DNA from: Paenibacillus sp. H1-7
GTDB lineage: Bacteria; Bacillota; Bacilli; Paenibacillales; NBRC-103111
Length of the DNA stretch: 64,000 nucleotides
Direction of reading: 5' to 3'
Assembly: GCF_022354825.1 (NCBI RefSeq)
Contig: NZ_CP031168.1
Span: 2,109,501 to 2,173,500, forward strand
Positions 31,386 through 38,809 of the stretch are shown one piece after another. Numbering within the stretch: position 1 is the stretch's first letter; every line of letters starts with the position of its first letter. The notes beneath the pieces are model-generated. The model did not search any database, was not told the DNA's origin, and was given only the letters and a program-made list of their open reading frames with translations. A program made the translations under genes and the position numbers.

Positions 31386-31400
31386 ATTTGTTCTTTTATT

Positions 31401-31420
31401 TATGATATGCTCCTATCATA
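31401..31420. promoter_or_regulatory. Inverted repeat in the dat promoter region
   Basis: TATGATA-N6-TATCATA is a perfect repeat with 7-bp arms, located just upstream of the LexA-like box on the dat side of the 450-bp gap. Possibly an operator. The central part of the gap (31440-31700) shows only an AATGAGCG/CGCTCATT pair (31612-31619 and 31693-31700). Confidence 0.35.
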
Positions 31421-31704
31421 TGGAAAGCGATACCCTCTAACCCGAGCCTTCTATATTTAGGTTACCAATGTTCGGGACGGATTGTCAAAGGTGTGCATTG
31501 AGCTGTGTGCTGAGACACAAATAACTAGTACAGCCAATAGGTCTCGAGTCGCTATATGTCGGATTTTCAATGCTCAAAAGTACTGATTTTTGTCGAATAA
31601 TATGAAGATTCAATGAGCGAAAAAGCTTGAATACCGGAGCAAATCAAAGCAAATGGCAATACGTCTTGTCCTGGCTTCCAATTTCCGCTATCCGCTCATT
31701 AGAA

Positions 31705-31753
31705 ACACAATATGTAGTAAGTTATAATGGATTATGCATACCATATATTGTGA
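31705..31753 (+). promoter_or_regulatory. Two NrdR-like boxes flanking the nrdJ promoter
   Basis: ACACAATATGTAGTAA (31705-31720) and ATACCATATATTGTGA (31738-31753) resemble the NrdR consensus ACACWATATATWGTGT. They are offset by 33 bp, about three turns, with a perfect TATAAT (31723-31728) between them. NrdR represses ribonucleotide reductase genes through such paired boxes. The nrdR gene itself is not in the window. Confidence 0.7.
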
Positions 31754-31789
31754 TTTTGTTGTAGTCTATTTTTCGGGAGGTTGTTGTAA

Positions 31790-34396
31790 TTGAACACTGT
31801 AAACGGCTCTAAACTCGAAGGATTAAGCGAGAAAATATTCCTGGACCGCTATGCGATGAAGAATGCGGATACGAGCCATACGAAGGTCGGAGATACCGTC
31901 CTCGTACTGACAAAGGATGACCCGAAATTTCCTGCGAAGGAAGTAGGCGAAGTGATTTCGCGGCAAGGCAAGCAAGTCCAGATTAAGCTTCGCAGTGGAG
32001 ACATCGTAGAATCTTCGGTCGAGAAATTGACCTTAACATTAGAGAAAACACCGGAGCAGCTGTGGGATCGGTTGGCAGGCGCGATGGCATCGGTAGAAGC
32101 AACCCCGGAGAAAGTACAAGAATGGACGGATAAATTCAGATATATACTTGATGACTGGAAGCTGGTTCCCGGCGGGCGTATTGCCGCAGGAGCCGATGCA
32201 AGCGACGAGCTGACGCTGTTCAACTGCTACGTTATCCCGTCTCCTCACGACAGCCGCGGCGGAATTATGAGCACCCTGTCCGAAATGACGGAGATTATGG
32301 CGAGAGGCGGAGGAGTTGGCATCAACTTGTCTTCCTTGCGTCCTAGACGCGCAGTCGTCAAAGGAGTCAACGGATCTTCAAGCGGCGCCGTATCGTGGGG
32401 CGGACTGTTCAGCTATACGACCGGCTTGATCGAGCAGGGAGGAAGCCGGCGCGGTGCTTTGATGCTGATGATGAACGACTGGCATCCCGATGTTGTCGAT
32501 TTCATCACCGTTAAGCAGACGATGGGACAAATTACGAATGCCAACTTGTCCGTATGTGTCAGCAACGGTTTTATGAAAGCCGTGAAGGAAGATTTGGACT
32601 GGGATCTCGTGTATCCCGATACGACGGATGCGGAATATGACGAGCTCTGGGACGGAGATTTGGACAAGTGGAAGAAGCTTGGCAAGAACGTGAATGTATA
32701 CCGTACCGTAAAAGCTCGCGAGGTGTGGCATACCATCATTGAATCGGCATGGAAGTCAGCCGAGCCGGGCGTCGTCTTTATGGAGTATTACAACCAGATG
32801 TCCAACAGCTGGTACTTCAATCCGATCATTTGCACGAATCCGTGCGGCGAGCAGGGATTGCCGGCTTGGGGCGTATGTAATTTGTCCGCGATTAACTTGT
32901 CCAAGTTCTATGATGCCGAGAAGCATGACGTGGATTGGGATGAGCTGGGCAAAGTGGTTCGTTATTCGACTCGTTTTCTGGACAACGTTATCGATAAGAC
33001 GCCTTACCATTTCGAAGAAAACCGGATCAACCAGCAGGGTGAGCGCCGCGTAGGCCTCGGAACGATGGGACTTGCCGAGCTTATGATCAAGCTGGAAATT
33101 CGTTACGGCAGCCCCGAATCCCTTGTATTCCTTGATCAGATCTACGGCTTCATGGCCAAAGAAGCTTATCTTGCTTCTGCCGAGATCGCATCGGAGAAAG
33201 GAAGCTTCCAGAAGTTCGAAGCGGACAAATTTTTGCAGAGCGGCTTCATGAAGAACATGACCAGCGTATATCCGGAAGTGGGCTCAGCGATCCAAAAGAA
33301 AGGAATGCGCAACGTCACGGTTATTACCCAAGCGCCTACGGGCAGCACGGGTACGATGGTTGGCACGTCTACCGGTATCGAGCCTTACTTTGCTTTTGAA
33401 TATTACCGTCAAAGCCGTCTTGGCTTCGATAAGCAGTATGTTCCAATAGCTCAGCAATGGAAGGATGCTCACCCGGGCGAGGAGCTGCCGGAATATTTCA
33501 TAACGGCGATGGATTTGTCGGCCGAGGATCATATTCGCGCCCAAGCCGCTATTCAGAAGTGGGTGGACAGCTCCATCTCCAAGACAGCGAACTGCCCTGC
33601 TGATTTCACCGTAGAGGAAACGAAAAATTTGTATGAGCTTGCGTTCGACCTGGGCTGTAAAGGTGTTACGATCTATCGCGACGGCAGCCGCGACGTACAA
33701 GTGCTGTCCACGGACAAGAAAGAAGATAAGGCCGATGCACAGACTAAAGGTGAAGCTGTGAAGGCGGAATCGAGTAAAGAGGATAGCACGAAGCAGGAGA
33801 GTCTTGCGGTAGCTACTACAGCAGCAACGGTTGCAGCTTCTTCCGAAATCAAACCGGGAGCGGTATTGGATAAGGAATACAAACGCCGTCCGCAAATATT
33901 GCGCGGTGCTACTTATAAATTCAACACACCGTTTGGCATGGCTTATATCACGATCAATGATATGAACGGCACGCCTAGCGAAATCTTTTTGAATGTCGGC
34001 AAAGCCGGCTCCGACGTATTCGCCATGTCGGAAGCGCTCGGACGCGTCATCTCGCTGTTCCTTCGCTACGGAGATCATGGCAACAAGGTACAGCTGCTGA
34101 CCAAGCATCTGAAGGGCATCGGCGGTTCCGGCGCGATCGGCTTCGGCGCTAATCGCGTAGAATCTATCGCCGATGCAGTAGCGAAGGCACTGGAGATGCA
34201 CGGCGACTTCTCCGACGAAGCGGACGCTTACGTGACGGCGACGCAGGAAGTCGTCATGGAGTCAACGGCGAAGTACGCTGTGACTCGCCAATCGGCTACG
34301 TCGCTCGACTTGTGCCCGTCTTGCGGCAGCGCCTCGCTGATTAACAGCGAGGGATGCAAGAACTGCACCAACTGCGGCTACAGCCGTTGCAGTTAA
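31790..34396 (+). CDS. nrdJ: Class II (B12-dependent) ribonucleotide reductase
   Basis: An 868-aa enzyme that reduces ribonucleotides to deoxyribonucleotides using adenosylcobalamin to form the thiyl radical, so it works with or without oxygen. Core motifs: FNCYVIPSP, GGGVGINLS, NPCGEQGLPAWGVCNLSAINLS and QAPTGSTGTMVGTSTGIEP. Residues ~28-85 form an extra small beta-barrel-like segment before the core (VGDTVLVLTKDDP). After a Lys/Glu/Ala linker (~645-690) come a TSCPD-type domain (FNTPFGMAYITINDMNGTP) and a Cys-rich zinc ribbon tail (CPSCG, CKNCTNCG, RCS) that probably re-reduces the active site. TTG start with GGAGG nine bases before it. Confidence 0.93.
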   Translation: MNTVNGSKLEGLSEKIFLDRYAMKNADTSHTKVGDTVLVLTKDDPKFPAKEVGEVISRQGKQVQIKLRSGDIVESSVEKLTLTLEKTPEQLWDRLAGAMASVEATPEKVQEWTDKFRYILDDWKLVPGGRIAAGADASDELTLFNCYVIPSPHDSRGGIMSTLSEMTEIMARGGGVGINLSSLRPRRAVVKGVNGSSSGAVSWGGLFSYTTGLIEQGGSRRGALMLMMNDWHPDVVDFITVKQTMGQITNANLSVCVSNGFMKAVKEDLDWDLVYPDTTDAEYDELWDGDLDKWKKLGKNVNVYRTVKAREVWHTIIESAWKSAEPGVVFMEYYNQMSNSWYFNPIICTNPCGEQGLPAWGVCNLSAINLSKFYDAEKHDVDWDELGKVVRYSTRFLDNVIDKTPYHFEENRINQQGERRVGLGTMGLAELMIKLEIRYGSPESLVFLDQIYGFMAKEAYLASAEIASEKGSFQKFEADKFLQSGFMKNMTSVYPEVGSAIQKKGMRNVTVITQAPTGSTGTMVGTSTGIEPYFAFEYYRQSRLGFDKQYVPIAQQWKDAHPGEELPEYFITAMDLSAEDHIRAQAAIQKWVDSSISKTANCPADFTVEETKNLYELAFDLGCKGVTIYRDGSRDVQVLSTDKKEDKADAQTKGEAVKAESSKEDSTKQESLAVATTAATVAASSEIKPGAVLDKEYKRRPQILRGATYKFNTPFGMAYITINDMNGTPSEIFLNVGKAGSDVFAMSEALGRVISLFLRYGDHGNKVQLLTKHLKGIGGSGAIGFGANRVESIADAVAKALEMHGDFSDEADAYVTATQEVVMESTAKYAVTRQSATSLDLCPSCGSASLINSEGCKNCTNCGYSRCS

Positions 34397-34401
34397 GATA
34401 A

Positions 34402-34426
34402 AAGAGAGGGGGGAGCCCCTCTCTTT
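34402..34426 (+). terminator. Terminator of nrdJ
   Basis: AAGAGAGGGG/CCCCTCTCTT with a GGAG loop, followed by TGTTGTTG, which is also the left tip of the transposon-like island. Confidence 0.85.
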
Positions 34427-34440
34427 GTTGTTGTTTTGTA

Positions 34441-34504
34441 ATATTCCACAATTAATTAGACTTATTTCATAATTTGTTAGACGGTTGTTCCAAAATCTGT
34501 TAGA
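34441..34504 (+). repeat. Left-end repeat array (three sites)
   Basis: Sites at 34441-34460, 34462-34481 and 34485-34504 share the ends ..TT.CA.AATT..TTAGA. The innermost is TTGTTCCAAAATCTGTTAGA. They are the inverted counterparts of the sites at 36881-36951. Confidence 0.65.
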
Positions 34505-34763
34505 AAAAAGTTGTTTATGCAACGTGGTGAAAAAAAATCGCAAAGTGCTGACCCCAAAAGGGTCATCTTCCTCGAATATGATCGTTACTTCTTGCGGATT
34601 TAGGTCAAAGGGGATTTTTTTCAGTAAATTATGGGCAAAGGAAAGCCGCCCGACCTCTAAGCTTGCTCTTGGTAAGCCGTGAAACGGGGAGTACCTAAAA
34701 CCCCAAGGTGGTTGTCGAATCACAATCATAAATAAAAGCTCTGAATCTGTAGTCTTGAAACTT

Positions 34764-34812
34764 AAAAACCCGCAGGAAGGACACTTTTCATTAAAAATGC
34801 CTTCTTGCGGGT
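34764..34812 (-). terminator. Terminator of the sigma operon
   Basis: CCCGCAGGAAGG pairs with CCTTCTTGCGGG with one mismatch. The minus-strand T-run places it 77 bases after the anti-sigma-like gene. The ~240 bp between here and the left repeat array hold an open but unrecognised stretch on the minus strand (34505-34729). Confidence 0.75.
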
Positions 34813-34888
34813 CACCGTTTAGATTCGGGGTTATAATACACCTAGTCCCCGACTACCTACGATGTTTGTGATCTAGACCCTTGATTTG

Positions 34889-35944
34889 TTATTTCTTCGA
34901 CGAAGTTTCCGTTTTGTGTTCAATAATTTGCAATACTTTTGGTTCAACAGCTTTTAACAGTTGTTCATTGGAAAGATTGCTTTTTGGAACATCGCCACTA
35001 TTTTCGCCTTGAATTTGTAAATCTACCTGTGTTTTTGCAATGACATCAACCACTTGTTGTCTAGATACATTTTTAGATGCAGCAATTTCCACAACCGATT
35101 TACCTTTTGCTAATTCTTGCTTTAATTCCGTTGGGCTAATTTTTAGTAAAGAAAACAGTTTTTCATCATTTAAATACGCATCAGCAAAATAATCAGGCTT
35201 ACCATTTGTAGAGAAGAAACCTTCTACTTTAATGTTTAATGGTGTGGTCTCCCCTCCGATCAGAGAAACACTGATTGTATTGCCCTGAACAAATACCTGG
35301 TAGAACGGTGTTTTTGATCCCTTTTTGGTGTAATTCAACATAAATGTTTTATGAACCGGGTTCTCCATTTGCTCCATAGCAAACTCGTATTCTCCGATGT
35401 CGCCATACATTTTATCAATGAGATTATCTACCCTCGACTTGATTTCCTGATCGGTTAAAGCAGTGAGCGGCTTCTCCTTAGGCTCCCAATTCTCTTGATT
35501 CACGTGTTCAATTGCACCCGTAATACTGTTTGTATGAAGGGTAATCTTTTTGCCGATTCCTCCTTTTTCGTGCAATGTGATGCTTGTTTGGACGCCTTGA
35601 ACGCTGCTTGCATCGATAATCTCAAACGATTTTGTTTCGGGAAATGCGCTATACAGCTTCTCAAGTATTGCTTTGCCAACCTCATCCACCTTGACTTGCT
35701 CAGCCGTCATTGGTGCTCTAGTAAGCATTTCAATCAGGGGAGGGGCCGCAAATGCTGCGGTTGGAATCAAAATCGCGGCAGCAACTATTCCGCCAATTAA
35801 ACGTTTTTTCATGGTTATTTTGCTCCTTTTTCGTTGCAAATAATGAGAATAGGATTGTTCTATTCGTTTGGAAATGGTTGGAGGACACGCCATAGTTTCT
35901 CCCTCTTTGTGCAGATGTTCACGAATTTTGCGTTCGATAGTCAT
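34889..35944 (-). CDS. Anti-sigma-like membrane protein
   Basis: A 351-aa protein. An N-terminal cytoplasmic part (1-~45, MTIERKIREHLHKEGE) is followed by one membrane helix (about 49-68, RLIGGIVAAAILIPTAAFAA) and a large extracytoplasmic domain. The latter has strand-rich repeats (ITLHEKGGIGKKITLHT; TPLNIKVEGFF) and, near the C-terminus, a helix-turn-helix-like segment (ELKQELAKGKSVVEIAASKNVSRQQ in parts). It overlaps the 3' end of the sigma gene by 26 bases and GGATGG lies nine to ten bases before its ATG. Position and topology suggest it holds the sigma factor at the membrane, with the outer domain sensing an envelope signal (inference). Confidence 0.75.
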   Translation of the reverse strand: MTIERKIREHLHKEGETMACPPTISKRIEQSYSHYLQRKRSKITMKKRLIGGIVAAAILIPTAAFAAPPLIEMLTRAPMTAEQVKVDEVGKAILEKLYSAFPETKSFEIIDASSVQGVQTSITLHEKGGIGKKITLHTNSITGAIEHVNQENWEPKEKPLTALTDQEIKSRVDNLIDKMYGDIGEYEFAMEQMENPVHKTFMLNYTKKGSKTPFYQVFVQGNTISVSLIGGETTPLNIKVEGFFSTNGKPDYFADAYLNDEKLFSLLKISPTELKQELAKGKSVVEIAASKNVSRQQVVDVIAKTQVDLQIQGENSGDVPKSNLSNEQLLKAVEPKVLQIIEHKTETSSKK

Positions 35945-36509
35945 TGATATTTTCCATCCTTTCCGGGGGGAGATTCCATAAGTTTTTTCGAAGCGACTGA
36001 AGGCCAGCATGATATCTGGACTTGACTGTACCCAGTGGAATATCGAGCAAAGTCGCAATTTCCTCAAGAGTATAGTCGTGAAAAAAGCGAAAGATAATCA
36101 CTGTCCGCTGTTTATCGGTCAGATTTTGGATTGCCTGCGATATCATTTGGTTCGTCCCATCCATCAACACAGTAGGCTGATCCCAATGAGGCTCTTCCCG
36201 AGAGAAGGCACGAATGCGTTCAAAAATTCGGAATCTCCGCCAGTTCTTGACCCGAAATCTCTGTACTTGACGAATTACCAAGCCGTGTAGCCAGAAGCGG
36301 AAAGGTCGGTTCGTATCGTAGTTGACAAGCGAGGTCCACATTTGCATATAGATCTCATTCATGATATCTTCCCGATCCTGCTGATGATTCACCAGAAAGG
36401 AGACTGTCCGGTAGATGTCCTGATAGGTGGCATCATACATCATATGAAACGCCCGTTGATCACCATCTTTCATTTTTATAAGTAATTGGTACATGTATTC
36501 ACTTTGCAT
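35919..36509 (-). CDS. ECF-type RNA polymerase sigma factor
   Basis: A 196-aa sigma-70 family factor. Region 2 (about 20-85) shows DIYRTVSFLVNHQQDREDIMNEIYMQMW, contacting the -10 element and core polymerase. Region 4 (about 125-180) shows LTDKQRTVIIFRFFHDYTLEEIATLLDIPLGTVKSRYH, the -35 helix-turn-helix. There is no region 3, as in extracytoplasmic-function factors. The linker is basic (RVKNWRRFRIFERIR). It is co-transcribed with an anti-sigma-like membrane protein and probably a tiny membrane protein upstream, all inside the transposon-like island, so it may be an imported regulatory switch. Confidence 0.9.
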   Translation of the reverse strand: MQSEYMYQLLIKMKDGDQRAFHMMYDATYQDIYRTVSFLVNHQQDREDIMNEIYMQMWTSLVNYDTNRPFRFWLHGLVIRQVQRFRVKNWRRFRIFERIRAFSREEPHWDQPTVLMDGTNQMISQAIQNLTDKQRTVIIFRFFHDYTLEEIATLLDIPLGTVKSRYHAGLQSLRKNLWNLPPERMENINDYRTQNS

Positions 36510-36542
36510 TCAGAAGGCCCTCCTGAGTAAGCTGCTTACACA

Positions 36543-36671
36543 CTATATTGTCTTTCTATCGGAATAAGGTTCGGTTCTCTTCTTATTTTTTTGAAAACGG
36601 TAGAGTGTGCAAAAGGCTATCGATCCAACCAGGAGTACCGCGACCCACATGGATTTAGGATTTGTATTCAA
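36543..36671 (-). CDS. 42-aa single-helix membrane protein upstream of sigma gene
   Basis: A short frame starting at TTG with AGAGGG six to seven bases before it. It encodes a membrane helix (about 8-26, MWVAVLLVGSIAFCTLYRF) and a basic tail (KNKKRTEPYSDRKTI). It ends 33 bases before the sigma factor start in the same direction, so it would be the first gene of the operon. Too short to assign; the coding call rests on start, helix and position. Confidence 0.4.
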   Translation of the reverse strand: MNTNPKSMWVAVLLVGSIAFCTLYRFQKNKKRTEPYSDRKTI

Positions 36672-36880
36672 GACAATCCCTCTACTTAGGGGAAATCGAA
36701 ATCAAATGCACTCAAAGGAAAAGGAGTCTCTGCAGAAAATAGCGCTTAAAGAAACCTAGTCATTATCATACAATACACATTGTATCAAGTCCTCGCGGAT
36801 CGGGGCTGGATGTAATAAGCTTTTTCATGATCAAAAGTCTGTGAATATATGTATATACTGTAAGAGGCTAAGATTTTTTT

Positions 36881-36951
36881 TCTAACAAATTCTGAAACAA
36901 ACCGCTATTTTCGTCGCAGCGTACTTCAAATTCTAACAAATTCTGCAACAA
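36881..36951 (-). repeat. Right-end repeat array (two sites)
   Basis: TCTAACAAATTCTGAAACAA (36881-36900) and TCTAACAAATTCTGCAACAA (36932-36951) differ at one base. They are inverted relative to the left-end sites. The outer one merges into the terminal CAACAACA. Confidence 0.7.
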
Positions 36952-36990
36952 CAAAAAACGAAGCCGCGCGGGTTTGTGGGCTCCGTTTTC
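36952..36990. terminator. Terminator just right of the element
   Basis: AAAACGAAGCC pairs with GGGCTCCGTTTT with small mismatches, directly against the right tip. It may belong to an older transcription unit that the element inserted behind. Confidence 0.6.
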
Positions 36991-37065
36991 TAATTAATTC
37001 GTAAATATCACACTTTTTTTAGCAGCAGGTAGACCCCATCTATCCGCCTTAATCTCGCATTTTCT

Positions 37066-37094
37066 TTGTAATTTCGTTTGTTTTTTGCTAGAAT
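37066..37094 (+). promoter_or_regulatory. Promoter of a short structured leader or sRNA
   Basis: TTGTAA (37066-37071), 17 bp, TAGAAT (37089-37094). The transcript would start near 37101 and meet a terminator about 85 nt later. Confidence 0.5.
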
Positions 37095-37100
37095 AGGTTG

Positions 37101-37187
37101 CCAAGGAATGGCATGGCGGATACCATTTCCATAATAGAATCGAGAGAGGGACGCTTCACACAGAAGCATCCTCTTTCGTTTTTTTGC
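37101..37187 (+). ncRNA. Candidate leader RNA or small RNA
   Basis: Between the promoter and the YesN-type gene lie two hairpins. The first is GGAATGG/CCATTTCC. The second is a strong terminator, GAGAGGG..GCTTC/GAAGC..CCTCTTTC followed by TTTTTTT. The ~85-nt product could be an independent small RNA or an attenuated leader of the regulator gene that starts 60 bases further on. No known riboswitch class was recognised. Confidence 0.4.
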
Positions 37188-37245
37188 ATGTATAAAAATG
37201 GATGTCATTGCGAGACTAATTATATTTGGATTGAAGGAGCGGAAC

Positions 37246-38787
37246 ATGGAGGTAAAGGGCAGAATCCTCGTGGTTGACGATGAAATGCTGGTGCGTCAAG
37301 GAATTATCCATCTGTTGAACTGGGAAAGCGAAGGGTTTCAAATCGTCGGCGAAGCCGCCAACGGCAAGGAGGCGCTGGAGCTGGTTCATTTGCACCGGCC
37401 GCATATTATTTTGACCGACATTGTGATGCCGTTGATGGACGGTACAGAGCTGACGAAAGTCGTGAAGGCGATGTATCCGGACATTGAAATTGTAGTGTTG
37501 AGCAGCTTCGGCGAATTTGAATATGTTCGCTCGACCTTTCAGAGCGGCGTTGCCGATTATATGCTGAAGCCGAAGCTTGATGCCGCTTCTCTGTTGGCAG
37601 TGCTGCATAAAACGGCTCAGCGCATCCCCGAACTGCGGGGTATGGAGCTGACCGGAGAAAGTAAGCATTCCCTGGACTATATTCTCGATAAGCTGATTTC
37701 CGGCTATTCCATCCCGTACGACCGTCAGGAGCTGGAAAGCGCTCTTCCTTACACTGACTTTGCTCTATTGATCGCGGATGCGCAGCTGGGTTCGGCAACA
37801 TTGCAACGCAGCGAAGAATGGGCCGAGGCCGTCATCGGAGCCACTGTGCAACATATGCAAAGTCCAATGACTGTGCGGCTGCTGTCTCTTCAAGACGGGC
37901 AAATCCGCTTCTTGCTGAACCTGGATCCGGAGGCCAAAGCGGCCGCCGCTCGTTTGGTCAGACAGCTTGCGGAAACTGGGGCCAGCTCGGGCATGGGCTT
38001 GTTTTTCGCGCTTAGCCGATTTTTTACAGACATTGAAGCCATGCACGAGGTTTATACCAATGAAATTATGCAAATCGTCAACCACCGCTTCTTTTTGTCG
38101 AACCGGCAGTACTTGATTTTGGATGAGCTGAATGAGCAAGGGGAAAGCGTCAGTTTTGATATGGAAGCTTTTAATGCCGGGCTGAATCGCCAAGAGTATC
38201 CTCAGGCATTTGGGCGGCTGCGCAGCTATGTGCAGTCGATGCCCGGGCGGATGGACATGGACATGTTCGCGTTGAAATCGTCTTTAGGCCACTGCCTTTT
38301 CAATATTATCGTTTCCCTGCTGCATTTTCATTATGAGGCGGCTTCCTTGGATGAAAGCAAGTATGAGTATTTTCGTTCGATTCATGAGGCGGATCATATT
38401 ACAGACGTGATTGCGCTGGTAGAAAAATTTTTGAACGAGGCAATGGAATGCGTCACTGGCAAAAAAGCCGGCTCGCCGGCCTTTCAAAAAATTTTACAGT
38501 ATATCGACGAGCATCTTTCGGAACCGCTGACATTAACGGAAGTGGCGAAGCTGTTTCATTTTAACGCCTCGTATTTGTCCAATTATTTTACCGTTCATAA
38601 TAAAGAAGGCTTTAACGAGTACTTGAACCGCATTCGCATCGATAAGGCGTGCGAGCTGCTGCGTGATAACTCGGCGCTTTCGATCGCAGAAATAGGCAGC
38701 CTGGTCGGCTATTCCGACCACAGCTATTTTACTAAAGTGTTTCGCAAGCTGAAGGGGATTTCGCCCAGTCTATATCGTAAAAATTAA
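37246..38787 (+). CDS. YesN-type response regulator (AraC HTH)
   Basis: A 513-aa regulator. The receiver domain (1-~125) has acidic residues DDE (11-13) and phospho-acceptor Asp58 (ILTDIVMPLMDG). A large middle region follows (~130-400). The C-terminal AraC/XylS DNA-binding domain (~410-510) shows ILQYIDEHLSEPLTLTEVAKLF, FNASYLSNYF, RIDKACELLRD and IGSLVGYSDHSYFTKVFRKLKGISP. The ATG at 37246 has AAGGAG seven bases before it. Partner of the YesM-type kinase next to it; together they are expected to switch on the galactoside importer and hydrolases downstream. Confidence 0.93.
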   Translation: MEVKGRILVVDDEMLVRQGIIHLLNWESEGFQIVGEAANGKEALELVHLHRPHIILTDIVMPLMDGTELTKVVKAMYPDIEIVVLSSFGEFEYVRSTFQSGVADYMLKPKLDAASLLAVLHKTAQRIPELRGMELTGESKHSLDYILDKLISGYSIPYDRQELESALPYTDFALLIADAQLGSATLQRSEEWAEAVIGATVQHMQSPMTVRLLSLQDGQIRFLLNLDPEAKAAAARLVRQLAETGASSGMGLFFALSRFFTDIEAMHEVYTNEIMQIVNHRFFLSNRQYLILDELNEQGESVSFDMEAFNAGLNRQEYPQAFGRLRSYVQSMPGRMDMDMFALKSSLGHCLFNIIVSLLHFHYEAASLDESKYEYFRSIHEADHITDVIALVEKFLNEAMECVTGKKAGSPAFQKILQYIDEHLSEPLTLTEVAKLFHFNASYLSNYFTVHNKEGFNEYLNRIRIDKACELLRDNSALSIAEIGSLVGYSDHSYFTKVFRKLKGISPSLYRKN

Positions 38788-38809
38788 ATGAGGGGACAAT
38801 CGGCTGCCA

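Larger units (their letters stand above)
34426..36953. mobile_element. Tn7-like-ended 2.5-kb element carrying a sigma/anti-sigma operon
   Basis: The tips are an exact 8-bp inverted repeat, TGTTGTTG (34426-34433) and CAACAACA (36946-36953). Inside each tip lie ~20-bp sites with the pattern TTGTTnCAGAATTTGTTAGA: three on the left (21- and 23-bp steps) and two on the right in opposite orientation. This is the arrangement of TnsB-type binding sites in Tn7-like elements. The interior is visibly more AT-rich than its surroundings. No transposase, TniQ or TnsC homologue was recognised, and no target-site duplication is seen (CTCTT versus AAAAA), so it is probably a non-autonomous or decayed element. 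Confidence 0.65.

Noticed and set aside
34262..34729. 155-codon minus-strand frame crossing the nrdJ end
   Set aside because: Its 3' half is antisense to the zinc-ribbon coding end of nrdJ and crosses the nrdJ terminator. Only the 34505-34729 part is kept as a possible remnant.
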